The translations under genes and the position numbers were made by a program. The notes beneath the pieces were generated by a model. That model did no database searches and was not told the origin of the DNA. It was given only the letters and a program-made list of their open reading frames with translations. DNA of 64,000 bases from Stigmatella aurantiaca (GTDB taxonomy: Bacteria; Myxococcota; Myxococcia; Myxococcales; Myxococcaceae), in NCBI RefSeq assembly GCF_900109545.1, contig NZ_FOAP01000010.1, forward strand, positions 62,001 through 126,000. Reading direction: 5' to 3'. Positions 22,635-30,604 of this stretch are shown in pieces (position 1 is the first letter of the stretch; every line of letters begins with the position of its first letter).

Positions 22635-23447
22635 TCAGCCCAGCAGGGCATAGGTGACGAGAATCCCCGTGAGGGCCATCACCGCCCCCATGCCGAGGAA
22701 CCACCCTTCGCCTCGAAACCGGCTTTGCTGCGCTGCGTCAAGCTCTGGCGCGGGCGGTTCCCCTGCGTCCAGAGGGGCCTCCGGGAGGGGGGCTTCGACG
22801 GCCGCCTGGAACCGCAAGAGGGTCTGCCCCAGCTCGATGACGTCACCCCTGCCGAGGGCGAGGGGCTGCCTCACCTTCCGGCCATTCACATAAAGGCTGT
22901 TGTGGGGGCTCAAGGAGGCCACGGTGTACGTGGTGCCGTCCCAGCACAGGCGGGCGTGGGCGCGGGAGACGGTCCGGTCCCGGATGTGAAGGTCCACGCC
23001 GGTGCCCCGGCCAATGTCCGTCCTCGCGCCCGCCAGGGGGAAGACGCGGCCCGTGTCGAGCCCGGTGAGGCAGGTGAGGGTGGCGGCCTGGGAGGGGGGA
23101 AGCTCCTCCGCATCGGTCAGCAGGTGCTTCAACACGGCCACGGTGCTCAGGGGACGTTCGGCCTCCGGGGGCGGCGCGACGGCCTTGAGGCGCATCTCCT
23201 GGGGCAGGCCCATCACCTCGCCGGGGAGCACGAGCCGGCGCAGGCCGGACGGCACGAGGACGCCGTTCACGGTGATGGGCTGCAGGGCGGTCACGGTCAG
23301 CCGGGGACCTTCGATGTGGAGGGTCAGGAGCCCGGGGGGAAGGCCCTCCAGGCGGATGGGGTCCTCCGGTCCTCCGCCCAGGAGGTGCTGGCCCTCCGCC
23401 AGCTCGAACGGGGTGAGGCTTCCCAGGTGCTCGAATTCGAAGCGCAT
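22635..23447 (-). CDS. FHA-domain protein with C-terminal membrane anchor
   Basis: The 270-residue protein contains a forkhead-associated phosphothreonine-binding domain in its second half. TDIGRGTGVDLHIRDRTVSRAHARL carries GR, the conserved SRxH and neighbours, followed by SPHNSLYVNGRKV. The N-terminal half is a further beta-rich region that may be a degenerate FHA-like fold. A single hydrophobic helix at the extreme C-terminus (GMGAVMALTGILVTYALLG) suggests tail anchoring with the FHA domain in the cytoplasm. ATG 23447 is preferred over TTG 23465; no strong ribosome site marks either. It would read phosphorylated partners of Ser/Thr kinases, abundant in myxobacteria. Confidence 0.85.
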   Translation of the reverse strand: MRFEFEHLGSLTPFELAEGQHLLGGGPEDPIRLEGLPPGLLTLHIEGPRLTVTALQPITVNGVLVPSGLRRLVLPGEVMGLPQEMRLKAVAPPPEAERPLSTVAVLKHLLTDAEELPPSQAATLTCLTGLDTGRVFPLAGARTDIGRGTGVDLHIRDRTVSRAHARLCWDGTTYTVASLSPHNSLYVNGRKVRQPLALGRGDVIELGQTLLRFQAAVEAPLPEAPLDAGEPPAPELDAAQQSRFRGEGWFLGMGAVMALTGILVTYALLG

Positions 23448-23567
23448 GCCCGGGCCGGGGAGCAACCCAGGTGCCGAAGCGCCCCGCGAGTGCTTCCAGG
23501 GGATTGGCGCTCCGCCCCGTCTCCTTTCTGGACGGACCCGTCCCGTTTCCGGGACGCCGGGGCCGCC

Positions 23568-24551
23568 TCAGTACCCCGCGTGCTTGTCGACGAGGTTCAG
23601 CAGGGGCGCACCGGCCTCGAAGCGCTCCAGGTTCTTCAGGAAGAAGGCCACGGCATCCTCCCGCCAGGTGGGCGTGTGGTCGGCGCAGTGGGGCGAGAGC
23701 AGGACGTTCTCGAGCCGCCAGAAGGGGTGCCCCGCCGGCAGCGGCTCGGTCTCGAAGACGTCCAGCGCGGCGCCCCGCAGGCGGCCCTGTTCCAGGACGC
23801 GCACCAGCGCGGCTTCGTCGACGGTGCTCCCCCGGCCCACGTTGATCAGCACCGCGTGCGGCTTCAGGGCGTTCAGCTCCGCTTCCCCCATCATCCGCTG
23901 GGTTCCGGGGGCGTTCGGCATGGCCAGGAGCAGGTAGTCCGAGGCGGCGATCATCTCCTGCCGGCGCTCGAGCGGAAACACCGCGTCCACAAAGGGGTCC
24001 CCCTCGCTCTGCCCGGGCCGGCGCCGGCAGGCCAGGATGCGCATGCCGAAGGCCTTCGCGCGCTGCGCGGCGGCCCGCCCGATGTCGCCATAGCCCAGGA
24101 TGCCGAGCGTCTGCCCGCGCAGCTCCACGGAGGTGAACGGCTGCCAGCGGGCCTCGGCTTGCTGCCGCACCAGGCGGCGCAGGTCCTTGGCGAAGAACAG
24201 CATCGCGGCCAGGGCGAACTCGCTCAGCGAGCCGCTGTAGACCCCCTTGGAGTTGGTGAGGGGCAGGGGGCTCTGAATGAGCTCCTCGAAGAGGAGGTTC
24301 TCCACGCCGGCGAACAGGGAGTGGATCCAGCGGAGGTTCCGCGCCCGGGGGAGCAGCGTGCGCAGCAGATCCTTCTTCTGCGAGTCGATCACGAGCACCT
24401 GGGCCTGCTCGATGGCGGCTCCCAGCTCCGCCTCGGACGCGCCCAGGGTGAGGTGGAGGCGGGGGGCCAGTTGCCGGAGGGGCTCCAGGTGACGCGCGGT
24501 GGGGTCCGCCAGGACCAGCAGGTGCTCGACGCTCATGGGACCGCCGAGCAT
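23568..24551 (-). CDS. D-isomer-specific 2-hydroxyacid dehydrogenase
   Basis: The 327-residue NAD-dependent enzyme has the Rossmann motif TLGILGYGDIGRAAAQRAKAF (GxGxxG). It also shows the family pattern ALKPHAVLINVGRGSTVDEAALV with the catalytic Arg, E in VFETEPLPAGHPFW, and His in LLSPHCADHT. It should interconvert a 2-oxo acid and a D-2-hydroxy acid; the substrate cannot be told. It resembles the glyoxylate/hydroxypyruvate reductase-like subgroup in length. ATG 24551 lies one base after the stop of the upstream SUI1-like gene with AGGG in place, so the two are translationally coupled. An alternative ATG is at 24536. Confidence 0.9.
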   Translation of the reverse strand: MLGGPMSVEHLLVLADPTARHLEPLRQLAPRLHLTLGASEAELGAAIEQAQVLVIDSQKKDLLRTLLPRARNLRWIHSLFAGVENLLFEELIQSPLPLTNSKGVYSGSLSEFALAAMLFFAKDLRRLVRQQAEARWQPFTSVELRGQTLGILGYGDIGRAAAQRAKAFGMRILACRRRPGQSEGDPFVDAVFPLERRQEMIAASDYLLLAMPNAPGTQRMMGEAELNALKPHAVLINVGRGSTVDEAALVRVLEQGRLRGAALDVFETEPLPAGHPFWRLENVLLSPHCADHTPTWREDAVAFFLKNLERFEAGAPLLNLVDKHAGY

Positions 24552-24552
24552 A

Positions 24553-24978
24553 TCAACCCTGGCGCACGCGCTTGACGCCCCGGCGCAGGAGCAGATCGGG
24601 TGCCGTCCTGCGGTGGTCGCCTTTCAACACGAGCGTGGGGCCGGCCACTTCGCCGTAGCACCCCAGCCCGCGCTGGAGCGCCTCCAGCCACGTCCGCAGC
24701 CCGTCGGGCGCCAGCTCCAGCCCTTCCACGAGCGTCACCTCTTGTCCTCCGCGCTGCTCCAGGCGCAGCACCGCCAGCGCGGGCCCCTCGGTGGGAGGGG
24801 TGAGGGGAAAGTCCTCGGCGCGGACCTGGGGCTTGGCGCCCGGGACGGCCTCGCGCTGGGCGGCCAGGGCCGCGAAGGGGTTGTGGAAGCGCCCCTTGTC
24901 CTGGGGATCCCGGTAGCCCTGGGAGGGCGTGTCCTTGGGAGGGGGCGTTCCCGGTCCTGGGTGTTTCCGGCGTGCCAT
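24553..24978 (-). CDS. SUI1/YciH-like translation initiation factor protein
   Basis: The 141-residue protein has a basic, Pro-rich N-terminal half (MARRKHPGPGTPPPKDTPS). The C-terminal half matches the SUI1/eIF1 fold of bacterial YciH: VTLVEGLELAPDGLRTWLEA, then a GCYGEV loop, LVLKGDHRRTAPDLLLRRGV and a basic end. YciH proteins are thought to influence start-codon selection or translation under stress; the role in myxobacteria is not established here. The start at 24978 is chosen because the similarity and ribosome-site position fit; the frame stays open upstream into the RICIN gene. It is directly coupled to the dehydrogenase gene behind it. Confidence 0.82.
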   Translation of the reverse strand: MARRKHPGPGTPPPKDTPSQGYRDPQDKGRFHNPFAALAAQREAVPGAKPQVRAEDFPLTPPTEGPALAVLRLEQRGGQEVTLVEGLELAPDGLRTWLEALQRGLGCYGEVAGPTLVLKGDHRRTAPDLLLRRGVKRVRQG

Positions 24979-25013
24979 GCCCGTTATTTTGGCATGGATG
25001 CGGGGGCCCTGCC

Positions 25014-25805
25014 TCAGCGGGGGACGATCCGCCAGAGCTGGTTGTCCGACGCGGGGCGGTTCATCGGATACGCGATGAGGGCGCCGTGGGAGGCATTGCC
25101 TCCCTCGATGTCGAGGACGAAGCCGTTGAGCTGGCTCTGGATGTAGAAGTAGCCCGGCACGGGGGAGGGCACGAACCGCCACAGCTGATGGGCCGCTCCG
25201 GAGTACGGCCACGTGATGACGTGCGCGGCCGGGTTCGGGTTGGCCCCTTCGATATCCAGGACCCGTCCGGTCTCCCGGTTCTGGATGTAGAAGCCGCCGG
25301 GCACGGGGATGAGATCCCAGCTCATGTTGTCACGGCCGCGCCGGCGGGGCGGGGCCACGATGGCCGCTGAACCCTGTCGGCGGTCATTGTCCTCCACGCT
25401 GGCCAGGACATCCGCCAACCGGCTCTGGAGCTGGATCCGGCGCTGGGGCAGCCGCGGTCCCTCGGGGAGGGGCGGCCGGTGGGGCTCGGGCCTCGGGGGC
25501 GGAGCGTTGTAGTGAGGGGTTCCCGAAGGAGGAGGGCGGGACGGGGCGGGGGGCGTGGGGCGCGCCTCGCCCTGGCACCAGCCCGCGCTGCTGCAGGTCC
25601 GCAGGCCGTCACAGTGCGAGTCGTGGGTGCAGCGGTTGGGGCCTCGCGCGTTCTTCGACTCATCCCGGTAGTGCTGAGGGCTCGCGCCCGCGTGCGCCAT
25701 CGCCAGGGGGACCACGAGGGCCGCACACGCCGTCAGCCACTTCAACGCCTGCACCACCCGTCCCGCTGCATCACTTCGCCTTGCACCACCCTGACCGCGC
25801 ATCAT
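25014..25805 (-). CDS. Secreted RICIN-type lectin-like protein
   Basis: The 263-residue protein has a signal peptide (ALKWLTACAALVVPLAMAHAG). A short Cys-rich module follows (CTHDSHCDGLRTCSSAGWC, four Cys) of a kind common in myxobacterial secreted proteins, then a Pro-rich linker. The C-terminal beta-trefoil portion has two clear repeats: GGFYIQNRETGRVLDIEGANPNP...QLWRFVP and GYFYIQSQLNGFVLDIEGGN...QLWRIVP. These match RICIN domains that bind carbohydrate. The start is the first of two adjacent ATGs (25805) after GGGAGAAACAG. It is divergent from a CBM9-like lipoprotein gene with 117 bases between, suggesting shared control of two sugar-binding exported proteins. Confidence 0.85.
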   Translation of the reverse strand: MMRGQGGARRSDAAGRVVQALKWLTACAALVVPLAMAHAGASPQHYRDESKNARGPNRCTHDSHCDGLRTCSSAGWCQGEARPTPPAPSRPPPSGTPHYNAPPPRPEPHRPPLPEGPRLPQRRIQLQSRLADVLASVEDNDRRQGSAAIVAPPRRRGRDNMSWDLIPVPGGFYIQNRETGRVLDIEGANPNPAAHVITWPYSGAAHQLWRFVPSPVPGYFYIQSQLNGFVLDIEGGNASHGALIAYPMNRPASDNQLWRIVPR

Positions 25806-25922
25806 CTGTTTCTCCCGGCATGCTCCCTTCGGAGCCGCGTTGATCCGTGGACTGTGCGGGCGGGGAAATAATTCAGAAGGGCCGGGCCGTGGGCGGCATC
25901 CTGGGCGTAGAGTCGCTCCCGG

Positions 25923-27110
25923 ATGCGTCCTCTTTCCCTGGTTTTTCTCCCCCTGTTGGGCCTGAGTCTCGCCGCTTGCCGGGACGAACAGGCCGGTCCC
26001 CGCTCCCGGAAGCCGGCGGCTTCGGCCCAGGTCAAGACGCGGGACACCGCGCCCGCGGACCTGACCTTCCGCAGCGGGGCCACGCTGGGCGGTGGCGCGC
26101 TGGTGTACCTGGGCTCCCGCGTCTCCCCCGTGCAACCCTCCCCGGGGCAGGCCGTGCAGTTCTCGCATTACTTTCAGGCGGTGCGCCCGCCCCCGGAGGG
26201 GTTCCGGTTCTTCGTCCACCTGGTGGACGCGGACACGGGGCAGATGGTGGTCAACGCCGACCACGAGTTCCAGAACGGGGCGGCCCCGCTGGGCTCGTGG
26301 CCGCAGGGGAAGGTGGTCGAGGACGTCCACACCGTGCAGATGCCGCCCGCGCCCGTCCGGGTGATGCTCGGCTTCTGGAAAGGGGACGAGCGCCTCACGG
26401 TGGATGAGCCGCGTGCACAGGATGGCGCGAACCGGCTGCTGGGGCCCGAGCTGGGCAAGGCGCCCGAGCTCCCCGAGTACAAGGTCCAGCGGGTCTCCAC
26501 GCCCCTGGTGCTGGATGGCGTGCTGGACGACGCGGCCTGGAAAGAGGCCACCCCCGTGGTGTTGCGCGGCAGCTTCGATGGGCGGAGCGCCTCGCTGCGG
26601 ACGGAGGCGCGGCTGCTCCACGACGAGGCCTCGCTCTACGTCGCGTTCGACGTGGAGGACCCCGATATCTGGGGAACCCTGCTCACGCGGGATGCGCCCA
26701 TCTACGAGCAGGAGGTGGTGGAGGTCTTCCTGGACGCCAACGCGGACGGGAAGACATACAACGAGCTGCAAGTCTCTCCGCACAACGTCATCTTCGATGC
26801 GTACTTCCCCGCGCGGCGGCAGGGCATGGACCTGAGCTGGGACTCAGGCATGAAGACGGCGGTGAAGGTGCGCGGGACGCTGGACAACCCAGCGGACCGG
26901 GACGAGGGCTGGACGGTGGAGATGCAGATTCCGTTCGCACGGCTGGCCGAGGTGCCCCACGTCCCCCCTCGGAAGGGGGACCGCTGGCGCTTCAACCTCT
27001 ACCGCCTGGAACACCTCGGGCGGCGGAACGTGGAGGGGCAGGCGTTCTCCCCGTTGTTCATCGGGGACTTCCACGCACTGCCCCGCTTTGGATGGCTCAC
27101 GTTCGAATGA
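25923..27110 (+). CDS. Lipoprotein with CBM9-like carbohydrate-binding domain
   Basis: The 395-residue protein starts with a lipoprotein signal (LVFLPLLGLSLAAC). Residues about 60-165 form a beta-rich domain around FRFFVHLVDADTGQMVVNADHEF. The C-terminal 200 residues match family 9 carbohydrate-binding-like proteins: STPLVLDGVLDDAAWKEATPV, EARLLHDEASLYVAFDVEDPDIW, EVVEVFLDANADGKTYNELQVSP and an ending RFGWLTFE. No hydrolase domain is attached, so it may capture or sense sugars at the cell surface. It is divergent from the RICIN gene and convergent with the small gene at 27118. Confidence 0.85.
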   Translation: MRPLSLVFLPLLGLSLAACRDEQAGPRSRKPAASAQVKTRDTAPADLTFRSGATLGGGALVYLGSRVSPVQPSPGQAVQFSHYFQAVRPPPEGFRFFVHLVDADTGQMVVNADHEFQNGAAPLGSWPQGKVVEDVHTVQMPPAPVRVMLGFWKGDERLTVDEPRAQDGANRLLGPELGKAPELPEYKVQRVSTPLVLDGVLDDAAWKEATPVVLRGSFDGRSASLRTEARLLHDEASLYVAFDVEDPDIWGTLLTRDAPIYEQEVVEVFLDANADGKTYNELQVSPHNVIFDAYFPARRQGMDLSWDSGMKTAVKVRGTLDNPADRDEGWTVEMQIPFARLAEVPHVPPRKGDRWRFNLYRLEHLGRRNVEGQAFSPLFIGDFHALPRFGWLTFE

Positions 27111-27117
27111 ACGGAGC

Positions 27118-27372
27118 CTAGGCGTGGGGCGAGATGTCCCAGTGCGAGTCGGCCACGGACCGCTCGGTGGGATCGCCCAGGAAGCGCAGGAAGCCTTGGA
27201 GTTCCAGGGTGTCGATGAGTTCCTCGGCCTCCAGTTCGGAGAAGCCTTTCATGTCCACCAGCAGGTTGCGCATCATGGACTTGCCCCGCAGGTAACCGAC
27301 GGGTTCTCCGGGCCCCAGGGCGGCCTTGATGTCAGCGGTGAGCTGTCTCAGGTCAAGATCTTCAGAGATCAT
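27118..27372 (-). CDS. Small conserved-looking protein of unknown function, coupled to comEC
   Basis: The 84-residue product is soluble and acidic (MISEDLDLRQLTADIKAALG through EAEELIDTLELQGFLRF). It has no signal peptide, membrane helix or metal motif that I can see, and I do not recognise it. Its ATG overlaps the comEC stop by one base (TAATG) after a GGGGGG run, so it is translated as part of the comEC unit. A helical N-terminus and a C-terminal section with SVADSHWDIS are all that can be described. A link with DNA uptake rests only on gene order. Confidence 0.75.
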   Translation of the reverse strand: MISEDLDLRQLTADIKAALGPGEPVGYLRGKSMMRNLLVDMKGFSELEAEELIDTLELQGFLRFLGDPTERSVADSHWDISPHA

Positions 27373-29846
27373 TACCCCCCAGGGTAGGGACGGTGTGCGA
27401 CAGGGACAACTGGGCGGGCGGGCGGGGGAGCCTCGCGTGCAAGGAAGGTATGCAGGCGGACATCCTTTCCGTCGCTTTCCAACGTGACGGCGCCGTCCGT
27501 GTCCGTCCGGAAGCACTCGCTGCCCTGGGCGCGGTAGCGCGCCTCGACTTCGGGGTGGGGGAAGCCAAAGCGGTTGCGGCGCCCCACGCAGAAGACGACG
27601 TACCGGGGCCGGGTCCGTTCGATGAACGGCGGGGTGGAGGAGGTCCGCGAGCCATGGTGCGGTGCCTTGAGGACGGTGACGGGCCCCAGGTGTTCGAGCA
27701 GGGCCTCCTCACCTGCCTGCTCCACGTCGCCCGCGAGCAGCACGCTCACGTCCCCGTGGCGCACGAGCACCACCACGCTCTGGTCGTTGACCCCTTCGAG
27801 CAGGTCCCGCTGGTCTGAAGGCGGAGGCCCCAGCACCTCCAGGGTGGCCTCGCCCAACGCGAAGGCGGTGCTCCCCACCTCCACTTCCTTCACCTGAGCG
27901 GGCCCCGCGGCGGCGATGAGCTTCCGGGACAGGGCCCCCTCCGTGGTGCCCGAGGGCAGCCAGAGCTGATCCGTGGGGACCTTGCCCAGGGTGGAGATGA
28001 GCCCGAGCGCATGGTCGGGATGGGGGTGAGACAGGAGGGTGAGGGCCAGCCGTCCAATGCGCTCGTGGGCGAGGAACGGCAGGACGAACCGCTCGCCGGT
28101 ATCGGCCCCCTGGGGCACCCCTCCGCCGTCGACCAGGGCGTGCTGGCCTCGCGAGCTGATCACCGCCGCATCGCCCTGGCCCACCGAGAGAAAGGTGATG
28201 CGCAGGGCGGGGCGGGGCATGAGCCAGGGGGTGAGCCAGGCGACCACCAGTGCCAGGGGGACCGCCAACACGCCGAGCCGCCAGCGCCCGCTGCCGAGCG
28301 CCCAGGTACCGAGCCCCACCGTGAAGAGGGCCGTGGCCACCCCCCCGAAGGGGGGCAGGTCCACCGTGGCGAGCGGAACCTCGGCGAAGAAGCGGGTGAG
28401 GAGGAGCAGCACCTCCGAGGCCCAGGCGCCGCCCCACAGCACCGGGGTGGCCAGCACTGGGGCCACCGTGAAGAGGGCCGCCCCGCCCGCGGCGAAGCCC
28501 GTGAGCATGCCACACAGGGGCAGACAGACGATGTTGGAGACGAGCCCGGCAAGGCTCGCGCGGCCAAAAGCGCTGGCCACCAGGGGCAGGCTCGCCCCGG
28601 TCACCGCGACGCTGGCGCAGAACGTCTCCAGGAGGGTCTCCCGGGCCTTTTCGGCGAGGCGCACGAGCCGACGCTTCTCCTGGGGATCCGGCGGCGGGAC
28701 TGGAAGGGCCTCCCGCAGGGCGGGCGTGAGCAGCAGCAAGCTCAGCACGGCGAGAAACGACAGCTGGAGCGACAGGTCCGCGACGCTGGAGGGTGCCCAG
28801 ACGATGAGCACCACCGCCGCGGCGGCCAGGCTGTTGAGCCCATCGGCGCGGCGCCACAGCGCCAGGCCCAGCAGCACCACCGTGGCCATGACCGCCGAGC
28901 GCACCGCGGGGGGCTGGTTCCCGGTGAAGAGCACATAGGCCCAGACAAAGGGAATCGACGCGGGGGCGGCCACCCTCCGGGCATCCATCCCCCGGAAGCG
29001 CACGCCCACCCGGACGAGCATCCGCCGCAGCAGGGCCAGCGTCATCAGCGCGAGCGCCGCCACGTGCAGGCCGCTCACGCTGAGCACGTGGGCCAGCCCA
29101 CTCCGGGAGAAGGCATCCTCCAGCGCATCGTCGAGCGAGGCCCGCTGCCCGGCGGCGAGGGTGAGAAACAGCGCCGCGGCGTCTTCCGACGGGGCCACCG
29201 CCCGGACGGCCCGCGAGAGCCCTTGCTGGGTCCTATCGACGTATTGGCGCCACGCAGGCGCCTCGGACACCACCAGCAGCCGTCCCGCCTTGATGCTCCC
29301 GGTGAAGGCGAACGCGCGCCGGCGCCGCAGGGGCGTGAAGTCCTTCTCCCCGGGGTTGCCCGCGGGCTCCAGGGGCTGAAGGCGCGCCTCGGCGTGGACG
29401 CGCTGGCCGGGCAGCAGCGGCGGCGGTGTGCCCTGCAGGGTGAGGGTGGCGCGGAAGCGCGCTGGGACTGCGGGAGCGTCTGGAGCCCCAGCCCGGGCCA
29501 CGGCCAGGTGCAGGCGGACGGCCTCATCGAAACGATCCACGCGCTCGACTTCGCCCTCCAGGAAGGCGGATCCGCCGTGGATCAACGCGGGGGGCACGTC
29601 CACGCGGGCCTCGAGCCCTGCCAGTCCCGCGCCAACGGCTCCCAGCGCGAACAAAACACCCAAGTGGGAACCAGGCAGGCGAGCGAACGCCCAGGCGGCT
29701 GAGCTCACGACAACCGCGACGCCTAGGAATACCCAGTGAAGGCTTTCAGTTCTTGCTGTGTTCGCAGCAGCGCCCAGCAACAAACTCAGCGCTGGAAACA
29801 CAAAAGGTCGCGCGCCGAGGTCGCGCCACGCATAACGATTCACCAC
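27372..29846 (-). CDS. comEC: ComEC/Rec2 DNA-uptake channel protein
   Basis: The product is about 824 residues, the usual length for ComEC. An N-terminal DUF4131/OB-like section is followed by the multi-helix competence domain, marked by GLAHVLSVSGLHVAALALMTL and GNQPPAVRSAVMATVVLLGL. The C-terminal metallo-beta-lactamase domain has ITFLSVGQGDAAVI, LLSHPHPDHALGL (HxHxDH) and LLAGDVEQAGEEAL with KAPHHGSRTSST. It should form the inner-membrane channel for single-stranded DNA during transformation, with the C-terminal domain degrading the other strand. The start is a GTG; 29846 and 29843 are both possible, behind GAGGTGG. It is divergent from cdnL. Confidence 0.93.
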   Translation of the reverse strand: MVNRYAWRDLGARPFVFPALSLLLGAAANTARTESLHWVFLGVAVVVSSAAWAFARLPGSHLGVLFALGAVGAGLAGLEARVDVPPALIHGGSAFLEGEVERVDRFDEAVRLHLAVARAGAPDAPAVPARFRATLTLQGTPPPLLPGQRVHAEARLQPLEPAGNPGEKDFTPLRRRRAFAFTGSIKAGRLLVVSEAPAWRQYVDRTQQGLSRAVRAVAPSEDAAALFLTLAAGQRASLDDALEDAFSRSGLAHVLSVSGLHVAALALMTLALLRRMLVRVGVRFRGMDARRVAAPASIPFVWAYVLFTGNQPPAVRSAVMATVVLLGLALWRRADGLNSLAAAAVVLIVWAPSSVADLSLQLSFLAVLSLLLLTPALREALPVPPPDPQEKRRLVRLAEKARETLLETFCASVAVTGASLPLVASAFGRASLAGLVSNIVCLPLCGMLTGFAAGGAALFTVAPVLATPVLWGGAWASEVLLLLTRFFAEVPLATVDLPPFGGVATALFTVGLGTWALGSGRWRLGVLAVPLALVVAWLTPWLMPRPALRITFLSVGQGDAAVISSRGQHALVDGGGVPQGADTGERFVLPFLAHERIGRLALTLLSHPHPDHALGLISTLGKVPTDQLWLPSGTTEGALSRKLIAAAGPAQVKEVEVGSTAFALGEATLEVLGPPPSDQRDLLEGVNDQSVVVLVRHGDVSVLLAGDVEQAGEEALLEHLGPVTVLKAPHHGSRTSSTPPFIERTRPRYVVFCVGRRNRFGFPHPEVEARYRAQGSECFRTDTDGAVTLESDGKDVRLHTFLAREAPPPARPVVPVAHRPYPGG

Positions 29847-30043
29847 CCCACCTCGCCCGTCCTGCCCCTGGCGCGTCACCCACAGCGGCGGATAACGCGC
29901 ACGAAATCCGACACGGTAGTCGGCGCGTTCTGAAGCGGTCAAGAGCTTCTGTGACGGAATGTTGCTGGATGATGTGGTTTGTGGTAGTTAGGCCGTGCTT
30001 CAGGTGGCCGAAGCCGGAATCCTTCTCAAGGAGGCGGTAAAGA

Positions 30044-30541
30044 GTGCAGACCAGCTTCAAGACTGGTGACAAGGCGGTTTACCCGGGCCAGGGCGTTGGC
30101 GAGGTCATGGGTATCGAGCACACCGAAGTGGCCGGTCAGCGTCAGTCCTTCTATGTGCTGCGCATCCTGGAGAATGGGATGCGGATCATGATCCCGATCA
30201 ATAAGGTCGGCTCGGTGGGCCTGCGGGAGATCATCAGCGAGGAGGACGTCAAGCAGGTCTATTCCATCCTCAAGGAGAAGGACATCTCGGTCGACTCCAC
30301 GACCTGGAACCGCCGGTACCGGGAGTACATGGAGAAGATCAAGACGGGCTCCGTCTTCGAGATCGCCGAGGTGCTGCGCGATCTGTACCTCCTGAAGGGC
30401 GACAAGGACCTCTCCTTCGGTGAGCGCAAGATGCTGGACACGGCGCGCTCGCTCCTCATCAAGGAGCTGTCGCTGGCCAAGGACTGCTCCGAAGAGGAGA
30501 TCGAGTCCGACCTGAAGAAGATCTTCAACATCGCCTCCTAG
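30044..30541 (+). CDS. cdnL: CarD-family transcription regulator CdnL
   Basis: The 165-residue protein begins FKTGDKAVYPGQGVGEVMGI, the RNA polymerase beta-interacting Tudor-like domain of CarD/CdnL. A helical C-terminal domain (YREYMEKIKTGSVFEIAEVL, LSFGERKMLDTARSLLIKEL) follows. In Myxococcus CdnL is essential and stabilises open complexes at rRNA and other promoters. The sequence agrees with what I remember of the Myxococcus protein over nearly its whole length. The start is GTG 30044 behind a perfect AGGAGG. A strong intrinsic terminator follows at 30570. A weak promoter-like pair (TTGCTG at 29962, TAGTTA at 29985) lies upstream but is not convincing. Confidence 0.96.
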   Translation: MQTSFKTGDKAVYPGQGVGEVMGIEHTEVAGQRQSFYVLRILENGMRIMIPINKVGSVGLREIISEEDVKQVYSILKEKDISVDSTTWNRRYREYMEKIKTGSVFEIAEVLRDLYLLKGDKDLSFGERKMLDTARSLLIKELSLAKDCSEEEIESDLKKIFNIAS

Positions 30542-30569
30542 CGCGCCCGCTGCCGCTGGCGCATGCTTG

Positions 30570-30603
30570 GCCCTGGGCCCCTTCGTGGGGTCCAGGGCTT
30601 TTT
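30570..30603 (+). terminator. Strong intrinsic terminator after cdnL
   Basis: A 12-pair stem (30570-30581 with 30587-30598, one G-U pair) closes a TTCGT loop and is followed at once by TTTTT (30599-30603). It ends one base before the ATG of the next gene, so that gene has no room for a normal ribosome site after it. Confidence 0.88.
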
Positions 30604-30604
30604 C

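Noticed and set aside
25806-26783. N-terminal extension of the RICIN protein
   Set aside because: Antisense to the CBM9 lipoprotein; the signal peptide begins at 25805 with a ribosome site.
29962-29990. Promoter for cdnL (TTGCTG-17-TAGTTA)
   Set aside because: Only five of twelve positions match consensus; not enough to list as a feature.
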